Source: an uncultured Selenomonas sp.
GTDB taxonomy: Bacteria; Bacillota; Negativicutes; Selenomonadales; Selenomonadaceae
Direction of reading: 5' to 3'
Assembly (NCBI GenBank): GCA_937981305.1
Contig: CALJPB010000056.1
Location: 1 to 6,466, forward strand
Length of the DNA: 6,466 bases
Part shown: positions 1 through 5,172 of the stretch, one piece after another
Layout: each line of letters opens with the position of its first letter
How positions within the stretch are numbered: position 1 is the stretch's first letter
Notes under the pieces: generated by a model
Database searches by the model: none
Told to the model about the DNA's origin: nothing
Seen by the model: the letters and a program-made list of their open reading frames with translations, nothing else
Position numbers and translations under genes: made by a program

Positions 1-2
1 TA

Positions 3-59
3 AAATCCGCAGGGGGCGGGTCGCACACTCTACGCCGCTTGCTCCACTAGGGTTTGCTT
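3..59. repeat. Partial copy of the intergenic repeat also seen at 1034-1088
   Basis: This stretch aligns in the same orientation with 1034-1088. Both begin AAATCCGC, share CGCAC in the middle, and end with TTGCTYCACTAGGGTTYGCTT, where Y marks the only two differences in the last 21 bases. At 1034-1088 the sequence is the right half of a foldback structure, so the left half of this copy probably lies beyond the window edge. It sits just downstream of the thiM stop codon. It could be a non-mobile intergenic repeat or a remnant of a miniature element. The similarity is seen directly; the element type is not resolved. Confidence 0.6.
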
Positions 60-86
60 AGGAGTACTGCATTTTTTGTCCATAAT

Positions 87-908
87 CTAGATTTTTTTGA
101 TGTTCATATGCGCAGAGAATTCTTCGCTCGTCATACGATAAATGGCATCAATGATGCGCGTGCGATAGGTCGCATTGCCGTCGCGCTCCCCCATCTGCGC
201 CCATGCAAGCTCCCCTGCAACGCCCATAAGAGCGACGGTCTCGGCGACTGCCGCGAGGGGGGCGGATGGTGCGGCGGCAAGGGTGGCAGCGAGGAGCGCG
301 GAGAGCTGACAGCCCGTGCCCGTGACTCTCCCCATTTCCGCCCGCCCGTTTCGGATGGCATAGCAGTCCCGTCCATCCGCCACGAGGTCGATCGCCCCCG
401 TGACGGCGACAATCGCCTCCGTCCGTGCGGCAAAGGCACGCAGAAGGTCTGCGGCGGCAGCAAGGTTCTCCTCGGTGACGGCATCCGCCGCGTTCGCGTC
501 AACGCCTTGCGTTGTCCCCGTACCAACAGCAAGTGTCCGCACCTCTGAGATGTTGCCGCGAATCAGGAGCGGACGCACCTCGTCCAGAATGTGCAGCGCG
601 GTCGCAGTACGCAGGCGGCTTGCGCCCGCGCCGACGGGATCGAGCACGACGGGATGTCCAAGAGTGCGTGCGTGTTTGCCCGCCGCTATCATGCTCGGGA
701 TGGTTCGCGCGTTGAGTGTGCCGATGTTGAGGCAGAGCCCCGCGCAGAGGGCGGTGATTTCCTCCACCTCCTCCGGATCGTCCGCCATGATAGGACGCGC
801 ACCGATGGCGAGCAGGACGTTCGCAACGTCATTGACGGTGACGTAGTTGGTGATGCAGTGGATGAGCGGGGATGCCGCGCGGATTTGGTTGAGGGTTGAT
901 GTAGGCAT
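87..908 (-). CDS. thiM: Hydroxyethylthiazole kinase ThiM
   Basis: ThiM uses ATP to phosphorylate 4-methyl-5-(2-hydroxyethyl)thiazole, a cytoplasmic salvage step that supplies the thiazole half of thiamine. The 273-residue protein has the usual family length and is recognisable throughout: an N-terminal segment PLIHCITNYVTVNDVAN (residues 14-30), DPVGAGASRLR (90-100), RGNISEV (117-123), VAVTG (167-171), and the ribokinase-fold anion-hole motif GTGCQLSALLA starting at residue 197, with Cys200 at the position of the conserved active-site cysteine. The ATG at 908-906 is preceded by GAAAGG with a 9-base gap, and the N-terminus matches the family, so this start is preferred. It lies downstream of cytX on the same strand and is probably part of the same TPP-controlled unit, although a 243-base gap containing a foldback repeat separates them. 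No thiD or thiE is visible here. Confidence 0.96.
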   Translation of the reverse strand: MPTSTLNQIRAASPLIHCITNYVTVNDVANVLLAIGARPIMADDPEEVEEITALCAGLCLNIGTLNARTIPSMIAAGKHARTLGHPVVLDPVGAGASRLRTATALHILDEVRPLLIRGNISEVRTLAVGTGTTQGVDANAADAVTEENLAAAADLLRAFAARTEAIVAVTGAIDLVADGRDCYAIRNGRAEMGRVTGTGCQLSALLAATLAAAPSAPLAAVAETVALMGVAGELAWAQMGERDGNATYRTRIIDAIYRMTSEEFSAHMNIKKI

Positions 909-1151
909 TTATATTTTCCTTTCATTGAGGAGGGGATGCGTGCCCAACGCGAACGCTTAGTTACGCAATCGCCCGCGTGCTTGTATGCTCAAATACCGGC
1001 GGACTTCTTAAACGCGCTTCGCTTGAACGAAAGAAATCCGCCGGGGCATACCGCACGCTTTTCGCTCTTGCTTCACTAGGGTTCGCTTTTGGGCAGCGCA
1101 CCGCCCTCTTCGTTCAGGTTTAACAAAATTCAACTATATGCACGCCATTTC
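909..1151. other. cytX-thiM intergenic region
   Basis: This 243-base gap holds no convincing gene. Most of it is a foldback repeat (about 947-1088, listed separately). Between that repeat and the cytX stop lies a small hairpin, GGGCAG (1091-1096) with CCGCCC (1101-1106), which has one wobble pair and a four-base loop. Read in the direction of cytX transcription it is followed by A residues rather than a T run, so it is not a standard intrinsic terminator. The thiM ribosome-binding site GAAAGG is at 923-918. No clear promoter for thiM was seen. Confidence 0.7.
947..1088. repeat. Imperfect foldback (inverted) repeat, about 140 bp
   Basis: The two halves are imperfect inverted copies. The core stem is CCGGCGGA (996-1003) with TCCGCCGG (1037-1044), perfectly matched. 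Outside it pair GTATGC (983-988) with GCATAC (1046-1051), GCGTGC (975-980) with GCACGC (1053-1058), and GCGAAC (949-954) with GTTCGC (1081-1086). The apex lies near 1020, at GCG-CTT-CGC. The left arm carries a few extra bases, so the arms are not exactly equal. The right half recurs at 3-59. It separates cytX from thiM and could form a large RNA hairpin that stabilises or attenuates the transcript, or it could be a decayed miniature mobile element. The boundaries are approximate. Confidence 0.75.
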
Positions 1152-2324
1152 TCACTCCGCCCGTTTCCCCATCGCCCGATGCGCCGCGAGCGCAAGCAAA
1201 AGCGTGATCGCCATAGTCGGGAGGGTGCTGCCGACGGGGGTGTCGAGTGTCATGAGCCAGCGGTAGCAGAGGAATCCGATGAACCAGACAGCGAGGTTGA
1301 CCGTGTGGACAGAGCGTCCCGCCGCATCCTCGCGCAGGAGGAAGTAGCTCGCGATCTGGACGGCGATCATCGGGGCAAAGACCGAGCCGATGAGATAAAG
1401 AAACCCCGTAATATCATCCATCGGGTAGAGCATTGCCGCAGCTGCGCCGAGCACGGTCACACCGATGCCGACACTGCGCCCCGATACGGAGTGTACGATA
1501 CTCTCGCTTGAGACACCCGCCGAGTACGCATCGAGATACGTTGTGGTGACGGTCGAGAAAATGACGATGCCAAGCCCTGCCACGCCAAGTCCCGCGTGCA
1601 GCATGATCTGTGCGATGTCCGATTCGCCCGTGAGGATCGCCGCACCCATGCCGATGAAGTACATCCAGCAGCTGACGAGACCGTAGACGAGTGCGCTCAC
1701 GGCGGCAGCGGCGACGGGCTTCTCCGCCTCGCGCGTGTAGTCCGAGATGAGCGGCAGCCACGAGAGCGGCATCGCAATCGAGAGCTCGAGTGCCATCGCA
1801 AAGCTCATCGCCTCACCTGCCGCAGAGCCCACAGTTCCTGTCCCACCCATGATAACGGAGCAGAGGAGCACAGTGAGCAAAAACAGCCCTGTCATGGCAA
1901 CGGCGTTCACGCGCTCGATGCGCAGGATGCCAATCCGAATCCAAACGATAATCAGCACGCCGATGACGAGACACCAGAGCCAATGCCCCGCATCCATCAC
2001 GGAGTTTGCCGCAAGCGCTCCGTCATAGATCATGATGCTCGTCCAGCCGATGAGCTGCATGACGTTGAGCACGGCAAAGAGCAGACCGCCGCGCGCCCCG
2101 AACGCCATCTTGACCGTCTCCATTGCGCTGCGGCGCGTGCGTGCGCCGATCAGCCCCGCGAGGAAAAGCAGCGCACAGCCGATGATGTGTCCGACCACAA
2201 TGGCAACCCCGCCGTCGCGAAAGCCGAGCGGTGCAAAGAAAGTGCCTGTTAAAATCTCCGCAAGTGAAACACCCGCACCGAACCATATCAGTGCATTTGC
2301 GGGGATGCTCGTACGTTTTTCCAT
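1152..2324 (-). CDS. cytX: CytX, putative hydroxymethylpyrimidine transporter (NCS1 family)
   Basis: CytX proteins are cytosine-permease-like (NCS1) inner-membrane transporters assigned by riboswitch and operon context to uptake of the thiamine pyrimidine precursor hydroxymethylpyrimidine. The substrate is inferred from that family knowledge and from the TPP riboswitch here. From the chosen start the protein has 390 residues with about 12 hydrophobic segments (roughly 11-34, 38-60, 80-100, 116-137, 141-160, 176-193, 205-232, 246-266, 285-300, 305-329, 343-360 and 367-385). Family-like motifs include GAGVSLAEILTGTFFAPLGF near the N-terminus, SWLPLISDYTRE (188-199) and TTYLDAYSAGVS (261-272). 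The ATG at 2324-2322 follows GGAGG (2334-2330) with a 5-base gap. A longer in-frame start at 2408 lies inside the riboswitch terminator and would add 28 residues without a usable ribosome-binding site, so it is rejected. thiM follows on the same strand. Confidence 0.93.
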   Translation of the reverse strand: MEKRTSIPANALIWFGAGVSLAEILTGTFFAPLGFRDGGVAIVVGHIIGCALLFLAGLIGARTRRSAMETVKMAFGARGGLLFAVLNVMQLIGWTSIMIYDGALAANSVMDAGHWLWCLVIGVLIIVWIRIGILRIERVNAVAMTGLFLLTVLLCSVIMGGTGTVGSAAGEAMSFAMALELSIAMPLSWLPLISDYTREAEKPVAAAAVSALVYGLVSCWMYFIGMGAAILTGESDIAQIMLHAGLGVAGLGIVIFSTVTTTYLDAYSAGVSSESIVHSVSGRSVGIGVTVLGAAAAMLYPMDDITGFLYLIGSVFAPMIAVQIASYFLLREDAAGRSVHTVNLAVWFIGFLCYRWLMTLDTPVGSTLPTMAITLLLALAAHRAMGKRAE

Positions 2325-2340
2325 AGAAACCTCCAATTCA

Positions 2341-2367
2341 TGTCCCCCTGCCCGCACGCGGGACAGG
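2341..2367 (-). other. Leader hairpin between riboswitch terminator and cytX
   Basis: On the plus strand CCTG-CCCG (2347-2354) pairs with CGGG-CAGG (2359-2362 and 2364-2367), with A2363 bulged and a four-base loop. An alternative fold pairs TGTCCC (2341-2346) with GGGACA (2360-2365). It lies just upstream of the cytX ribosome-binding site and has no T run, so it is not a terminator. It may shape the leader of read-through transcripts, but no function is shown. Confidence 0.4.
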
Positions 2368-2382
2368 CTTAAGAACGGAATC

Positions 2383-2415
2383 AAAAACGCGGCTATGCCA
2401 ACTGACATAGCCGCG
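2383..2415 (-). terminator. Intrinsic terminator of the TPP riboswitch expression platform
   Basis: In the direction of cytX transcription, CGCGGCTATG (2415-2406) and CATAGCCGCG (2397-2388) form a perfect 10-bp stem with an 8-base loop (TCAGTTGG), followed at once by TTTTT (2387-2383). It starts 15 bases after the aptamer's conserved GTAGGGA end and lies 59 bases before the cytX start codon. This is the classic position for a ligand-triggered terminator. Part of the loop and the 3' arm (GTTGGCAT, 2402-2395) is complementary to conserved aptamer bases ATGCCAAC (2445-2438), which may provide the alternative fold. Confidence 0.9.
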
Positions 2416-2430
2416 CTCGCTGCACATATA

Positions 2431-2511
2431 TCCCTACGTTGGCATTATCCAAATCAGGTTATGGGTCGGGGCGCATTGCCCCCTCTCAGCCGACTGCTGT
2501 CAGCTCCCCTT
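2431..2511 (-). promoter_or_regulatory. TPP riboswitch (THI element) controlling cytX
   Basis: Read on the minus strand, this matches the thiamine pyrophosphate aptamer: AAGGGGAGCTG at the 5' end, a P3 stem CTGAC-AGCA-GTCGG, the conserved GGCTGAGA, a variable hairpin GGGGC-AATGC-GCCCC, then ACCTGATTTGGATAATGCC and ACGTAGGGA at the 3' end. The conserved CTGAGA and GGATAATGCC bases bind the pyrimidine and pyrophosphate ends of TPP in characterised members. An intrinsic terminator follows at 2415-2383, so high TPP should stop transcription before cytX (and probably thiM). I could not draw a convincing closing P1 stem. The 5' end is only 17 bases from the stop codon of the upstream PRC-barrel gene. 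Confidence 0.95.
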
Positions 2512-2517
2512 ATTCAG

Positions 2518-2525
2518 TTTATATA
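2518..2525 (-). promoter_or_regulatory. Weak candidate -10 element for the riboswitch transcript
   Basis: The minus strand reads TATATAAA at 2525-2518, about 7 bases before the start of the TPP aptamer, which is a suitable position for a -10 box. It overlaps the few bases between the PRC-barrel stop codon and the aptamer. No good -35 box is visible at 16-18 bases upstream, where the sequence is the end of the PRC-barrel gene. Read-through from that upstream gene is an equally possible source of the transcript. Confidence 0.25.
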
Positions 2526-2528
2526 CGG

Positions 2529-3575
2529 TTACTGTGCGCTCATCGAGAGCTCGATGAACTTGTTGCCGAGCTTCGCCTTCTGCAGGACTTCCTCGGTGAT
2601 GTCCGCGCCCGCCTCAACGATGACAACGCCGTTATCCATCTTGATCGTGCGCGTCGCCTTCTTGCCGAGCAGGAAGCGGCGATGACGATCCTCGTTCACG
2701 CGCTCCGCGCTCTTGTCCTCGGCGGGCTCTGCCGCAGCCGGCGCGGGTTCGACCGGTGCCGGATCCTCAACCACCGCCATCGCAGGATGCGCCACCGGCT
2801 CGGGTGCGGCGGCCGCTGCATCGGGAACAGGCGCAGGCTCAGGCATTGCCTCCGCCGGCGCGACGACCGGTGCCGACTCCTCAGCGGGAGCTGCCGCCAC
2901 CTCGACGGGTGCGGCTGTCTCCATCACGGGAGCCTCTACCACAGGGGTCTCCGCTACGGGCGCGGTCTCCTCGCTCACAGGTACTGCAATGGGCGCAGCG
3001 TCCACGGCGGGAGCCTCCTCGATCACCGGCTCAGCCGCAGGCGCAGGAGCTGCGGGTGCTGTCACAGCGGATGCCGCCGGTGCAGCCGCTGCATCAGATT
3101 TTTTTCCGGCATCGCCCTCCGGGGAAATGACCGTAACTTCCTTACCAAAAATAGAGACCTGATCCGCCGTTACCTCCGACGAGGATCCCTCCGGTGTCGT
3201 GATCTCACATTTCTCAATGCTGCCATCCTCACCAATGAAGATCTCGGAGATCGTCCCTTGGATCACGCCCGAACGCGTAATCGCCTTCGTACCGATCACG
3301 CGGATGTTGTCGTCGAGCAGTGTCTCGAAATCGCCCGCTGCATCGAGCGTCAGGATGTTCTCGCTGTTGTTGATCGTAACGGCATCCTCGCCGACCGCAA
3401 TGACATTATCGTAGGGGATGAGCTTAACACCGCGATACCAGTCCTCGTCCTCGATTGTGATCGCCGCTACAACGCGGTTCGGCGCATCGATGAGCAGAGT
3501 CTTGCTCATGCCGAGCTCACGTCCCTCGGTGATACTGATGACGGGAAGCCCCAAAATGTCAACGCTTTTCTTCAT
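2529..3575 (-). CDS. PRC-barrel domain protein with Ala/Pro/Glu-rich linker
   Basis: This 348-residue protein appears to have two PRC-barrel-like units. The first (about residues 3-77) begins VDILGLPVISITEGRELG and continues with KTLLID and a DNVIAVGEDAVTI strand pattern. The second (about 83-152) contains IRVIGTKAITRSGVIQGTISE and FIGEDGSIEKCEI. PRC barrels are small beta folds found in photosynthetic reaction centres, RimM and many stress or adaptor proteins; they do not by themselves give a function. Residues about 158-286 are a low-complexity linker of Ala, Pro, Val and Glu. A charged C-terminal segment (287-348) includes RRFLLGKKATRTIKMDNG and a helix ITEEVLQKAKLGNKFIEL. No signal peptide or membrane segment is seen. 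The ATG at 3575-3573 follows GGAGG (3587-3583) with a 7-base gap. The function is unknown. A foldback repeat lies upstream and the TPP riboswitch directly downstream. Confidence 0.88.
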   Translation of the reverse strand: MKKSVDILGLPVISITEGRELGMSKTLLIDAPNRVVAAITIEDEDWYRGVKLIPYDNVIAVGEDAVTINNSENILTLDAAGDFETLLDDNIRVIGTKAITRSGVIQGTISEIFIGEDGSIEKCEITTPEGSSSEVTADQVSIFGKEVTVISPEGDAGKKSDAAAAPAASAVTAPAAPAPAAEPVIEEAPAVDAAPIAVPVSEETAPVAETPVVEAPVMETAAPVEVAAAPAEESAPVVAPAEAMPEPAPVPDAAAAAPEPVAHPAMAVVEDPAPVEPAPAAAEPAEDKSAERVNEDRHRRFLLGKKATRTIKMDNGVVIVEAGADITEEVLQKAKLGNKFIELSMSAQ

Positions 3576-3610
3576 GTGTATTCCTCCATTTTACAAAAAT
3601 GTCAGGTTGT

Positions 3611-3777
3611 TAGGGAATCGCTGATAAAATGAAGTCCGTCAGATTAGCACAGATTTTTCTGTCCGATTGAGGCAGCAAACCGGACGCATAGCAGGACTAT
3701 GTGGAGGATTTGCTAACGAAAAGCGGGCAAAAAAGATGCGCTAAGATGACGGTGCTGAATTTATCAGTGCTTCCCTA
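3611..3777. repeat. 167-bp symmetrical foldback element with TA ends (MITE-like)
   Basis: The whole region is one long imperfect palindrome. The terminal repeats are TAGGGAATCGCTGATAAA at the left and, reverse-complemented, TAGGGAAGCACTGATAAA at the right (16 of 18 match). Inner pairs include GTCAGATTAGCAC against GTCATCTTAGCGC, GCAAA (3675-3679) with TTTGC (3709-3713), and CATAG (3687-3691) with CTATG (3697-3701) around the loop CAGGA. Every one of these pairs is centred on 3694, the exact midpoint. It encodes no transposase. The TA at both ends would fit a TA target duplication, as made by IS630/mariner-type enzymes, but TA is also self-complementary, so this is only suggestive. The right end runs into the 3' end of the TPR-like gene. 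Confidence 0.85.
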
Positions 3778-4564
3778 GCTCCTCCGCGCGCCGATCTGCC
3801 TCCAGAAGCAAATCCCTCGGAACATCTCCAAAGGGGAGCGTGGGCGTCCCCCGCGCGGCGAGTATATGCGAAACGACGGTCAGGACTCTGCGGGAGCGGT
3901 GAAACTCCTGCGCCATGACGGCGTTCTTTGCAATGATGGGCAACGCGAGCGCCTCATCAAAGAGGGCAAGCGCCGCATCGTAGTCCCCAAGACGTTTGTA
4001 GAGCGTGGAGAGCTCGATGATGAGATACGGCACATAGGAGTCGTCGGGATAGCGCGTGAGTGCACGTCGGTATGCCGCAACGGCTCGCAGCGGATTGTGC
4101 TCCGCCGCCTCGTATGCCACATCCAACAGCCCATCCAGTGACCCCGGCAGCTCCTCCGCCTCCCGGCGGGAGGGTATCTCCACCACCATCCGCCGCTCTT
4201 CGGTTTTCATCTCCTCCGCAGGATCTGCGGCAGCGGGGAACGCCGCTTCCGGCAGTGCCGTCTCCGCCGTCGCCGCATAGGCGGCCGGGGCCGCGGTCAC
4301 AGTGTCCGCCTCCTGCGGCGGCATCTCGACCGGAGGAGGCGAGAGTATCATTTCCTCTGCATCCTGCTGTGCACGTCCGCGCATACGCATCGTCAAGAAA
4401 TAATTGTAGAGCGTCACGATAAGCCCCGCCCCCGCAATCAGCAACGCATACCGAATGTACAGCGCCTGTGTCAGCGACGGACGGAAGACAATGCTCCCCG
4501 CGACAAGACCGACACTCATGAGCACAGCGAGCACAAGCGAAGACGGTCGAATCTGCGACTGCAT
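3764..4564 (-). CDS. Membrane-anchored TPR-like protein of unknown function
   Basis: This 266-residue protein has two N-terminal hydrophobic segments (about residues 9-28 and 36-58). A positively charged stretch follows (TMRMRGR), which suggests a short hairpin in the membrane with the rest in the cytoplasm. Residues about 70-140 are a low-complexity, Pro/Ala/Glu-rich linker. The C-terminal half is helical and TPR-like, with one unit at about 148-177 (AYEAAEHNPLRAVAAYRRAL) and another at about 180-210 (LYKRLGDYDAALALFDEAL). TPR units usually mediate protein contacts, so a scaffold or assembly role is possible but unproven. The ATG at 4564-4562 follows AGGAGG (4578-4573) with an 8-base gap. 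The last codons (part of Leu263, then Gly-Lys-His) and the TGA stop come from the foldback repeat at 3611-3777, so the native C-terminus may have been replaced. Confidence 0.85.
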   Translation of the reverse strand: MQSQIRPSSLVLAVLMSVGLVAGSIVFRPSLTQALYIRYALLIAGAGLIVTLYNYFLTMRMRGRAQQDAEEMILSPPPVEMPPQEADTVTAAPAAYAATAETALPEAAFPAAADPAEEMKTEERRMVVEIPSRREAEELPGSLDGLLDVAYEAAEHNPLRAVAAYRRALTRYPDDSYVPYLIIELSTLYKRLGDYDAALALFDEALALPIIAKNAVMAQEFHRSRRVLTVVSHILAARGTPTLPFGDVPRDLLLEADRRAEELGKH

Positions 4565-4712
4565 TCTCCTCGCCTCCTTTGCTCCTCACCAATGCCCGAT
4601 GCAACGAACACGCCGCAGGTATTCTAGAATGGTTTCGACACAAACGAGAAAACTCCTTCTCTGCTTCGGAAAATCCCCCAAAAAGTCGCACAAAACTTTT
4701 TTATTTCTGCCC

Positions 4713-4741
4713 TTTTTTCATGTCCCGTTTTATAGTATAAT
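4713..4741 (+). promoter_or_regulatory. Probable ptsH promoter
   Basis: TATAAT at 4736-4741 is a perfect -10 consensus. The position 17 bases upstream is TTTTTT (4713-4718), a poor -35 match that lies in an A/T-rich tract which could act as an UP-like element or reflect activator dependence. Transcription would begin near 4748, giving a leader of about 80 bases before the ptsH start. No catabolite-responsive element was recognised. Confidence 0.6.
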
Positions 4742-4757
4742 AACCATGACATTCATT

Positions 4758-4785
4758 CGCGTGTAGAGCAAGGTGCGCACACGCG
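4758..4785 (+). other. 5' leader hairpin of ptsH mRNA
   Basis: CGCGTGT (4758-4764) and ACACGCG (4779-4785) form a perfect 7-bp stem with a 14-base loop. It starts about 10 bases after the predicted transcription start, where a 5' hairpin could protect the mRNA. No T run follows, so it is not a terminator. No known riboswitch class was recognised. Confidence 0.5.
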
Positions 4786-4828
4786 GAGAATATAGGATGA
4801 ATCAACTATTCGGATGGGAGAGGTTCAC

Positions 4829-5095
4829 ATGACGCAGGAAACAGTTATGATCGAGAACAAGACGGGCATTCACGCGCGTCCCGCATCGGTTTTCGTTCAG
4901 ACGGCGACGAAGTTCAAGTCCAAGATCCAGATCGAGGCAAAGGGCAAGAAGGTCGATGCCAAGAGCATTCTCATGCTCATGAGCATGGGGCTCGTCAAGG
5001 GCACGGAGCTCACCATCATTGCCGAGGGCGAGGATGAGGCGGATGCAGTGAAGGCTCTTGCAGATCTCGTCAACTCGAAGTTCGGCGAGGAGTAA
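4829..5095 (+). CDS. ptsH: HPr, phosphocarrier protein of the PTS
   Basis: HPr is the small cytoplasmic carrier that takes phosphate from Enzyme I and passes it to the sugar-specific EIIA proteins. From ATG 4829 it has 88 residues, the normal length. His15 in the motif TGIHARPAS (residues 12-20) is the phosphorylation site, with the conserved Arg17. Ser46 in KSILMLMS (45-52) is in the context recognised by HPr kinase/phosphorylase, which suggests Gram-positive-type regulation of carbon metabolism. The start at 4829 is chosen over an in-frame ATG at 4814 because GGGAGAGG (4816-4823) gives a ribosome-binding site with a 5-base gap and the numbering then puts the key residues at exactly 15 and 46. 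ptsI follows 77 bases downstream, with a terminator-like hairpin in between. Confidence 0.97.
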   Translation: MTQETVMIENKTGIHARPASVFVQTATKFKSKIQIEAKGKKVDAKSILMLMSMGLVKGTELTIIAEGEDEADAVKALADLVNSKFGEE

Positions 5096-5111
5096 TCCAT
5101 ACGATAGGGGG

Positions 5112-5155
5112 ACGCCCGAGGTTTTGCAGTACACTGTTGCCTCGCGGCGTTTTTT
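5112..5155 (+). terminator. Terminator-like hairpin between ptsH and ptsI
   Basis: ACGCC-CGAGG (5112-5121) pairs with CCTCG-C-GGCGT (5140-5150), giving 10 bp with C5145 bulged. Six T residues (5150-5155) complete it, the first of them pairing with A5112. The 18-base loop can form an inner CAG/CTG stem. This looks like an intrinsic terminator placed 17 bases after the ptsH stop and 17 bases before the ptsI start. Because both genes point the same way and usually form an operon, it may be a leaky terminator that makes HPr more abundant than Enzyme I. Confidence 0.65.
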
Positions 5156-5172
5156 CATAGGGGGGTATAAAC

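Larger units (their letters stand above)
4565..4828. other. Divergent intergenic region between the TPR-like gene and ptsH
   Basis: These 264 bases hold no convincing gene. The left part contains the ribosome-binding site of the minus-strand TPR-like gene (4578-4573) and the palindrome ATTCTAGAAT (4621-4630), which on the minus strand includes TAGAAT, a possible but weak -10 box without a good -35. The centre (about 4678-4745) is rich in A/T runs, unlike the GC-rich genes around it, and holds the likely ptsH promoter. The right part is the ptsH leader with a hairpin (4758-4785). Confidence 0.7.

Noticed and set aside
54..548. A 164-codon plus-strand open frame opposite thiM
   Set aside because: ThiM motifs are intact on the minus strand, and this frame has low-complexity Arg/Gly content without a ribosome-binding site or domain.
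2325..2408. N-terminal extension of CytX by 28 residues
   Set aside because: The upstream ATG lies inside the riboswitch terminator stem, whereas the ATG at 2324 has a strong ribosome-binding site and the family-like N-terminus.
2713..3162. Repetitive Ser/Ala/Gly/Thr plus-strand protein that looks like a repeat-rich surface protein
   Set aside because: It is the complement of the Ala/Pro/Glu linker of the PRC-barrel gene; its apparent repeats come from the low-complexity linker codons.
2439..3632. A 397-codon plus-strand open frame opposite the PRC-barrel gene and the TPP riboswitch
   Set aside because: Its product is a run of Arg, Cys, His and Gly with no domain features. It covers a well-supported minus-strand gene and a riboswitch and is explained by GC-rich codon use on the other strand.
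947..3777. The idea that the two foldback repeats (947-1088 and 3611-3777) are one family
   Set aside because: They share only short TAGGG/TCGCT-like pieces near their ends; lengths, arms and centres differ, so common origin is not supported.
3957..4691. A 244-codon minus-strand frame overlapping the TPR-like gene in another phase
   Set aside because: Its Cys/Gly/Arg-rich product is typical of an off-phase reading; the overlapping frame has membrane segments, TPR-like helices and a good ribosome-binding site.
4814..4828. HPr start five codons upstream at 4814
   Set aside because: That ATG overlaps the ribosome-binding site of the 4829 start, and the longer form would move the phosphorylation sites away from positions 15 and 46.
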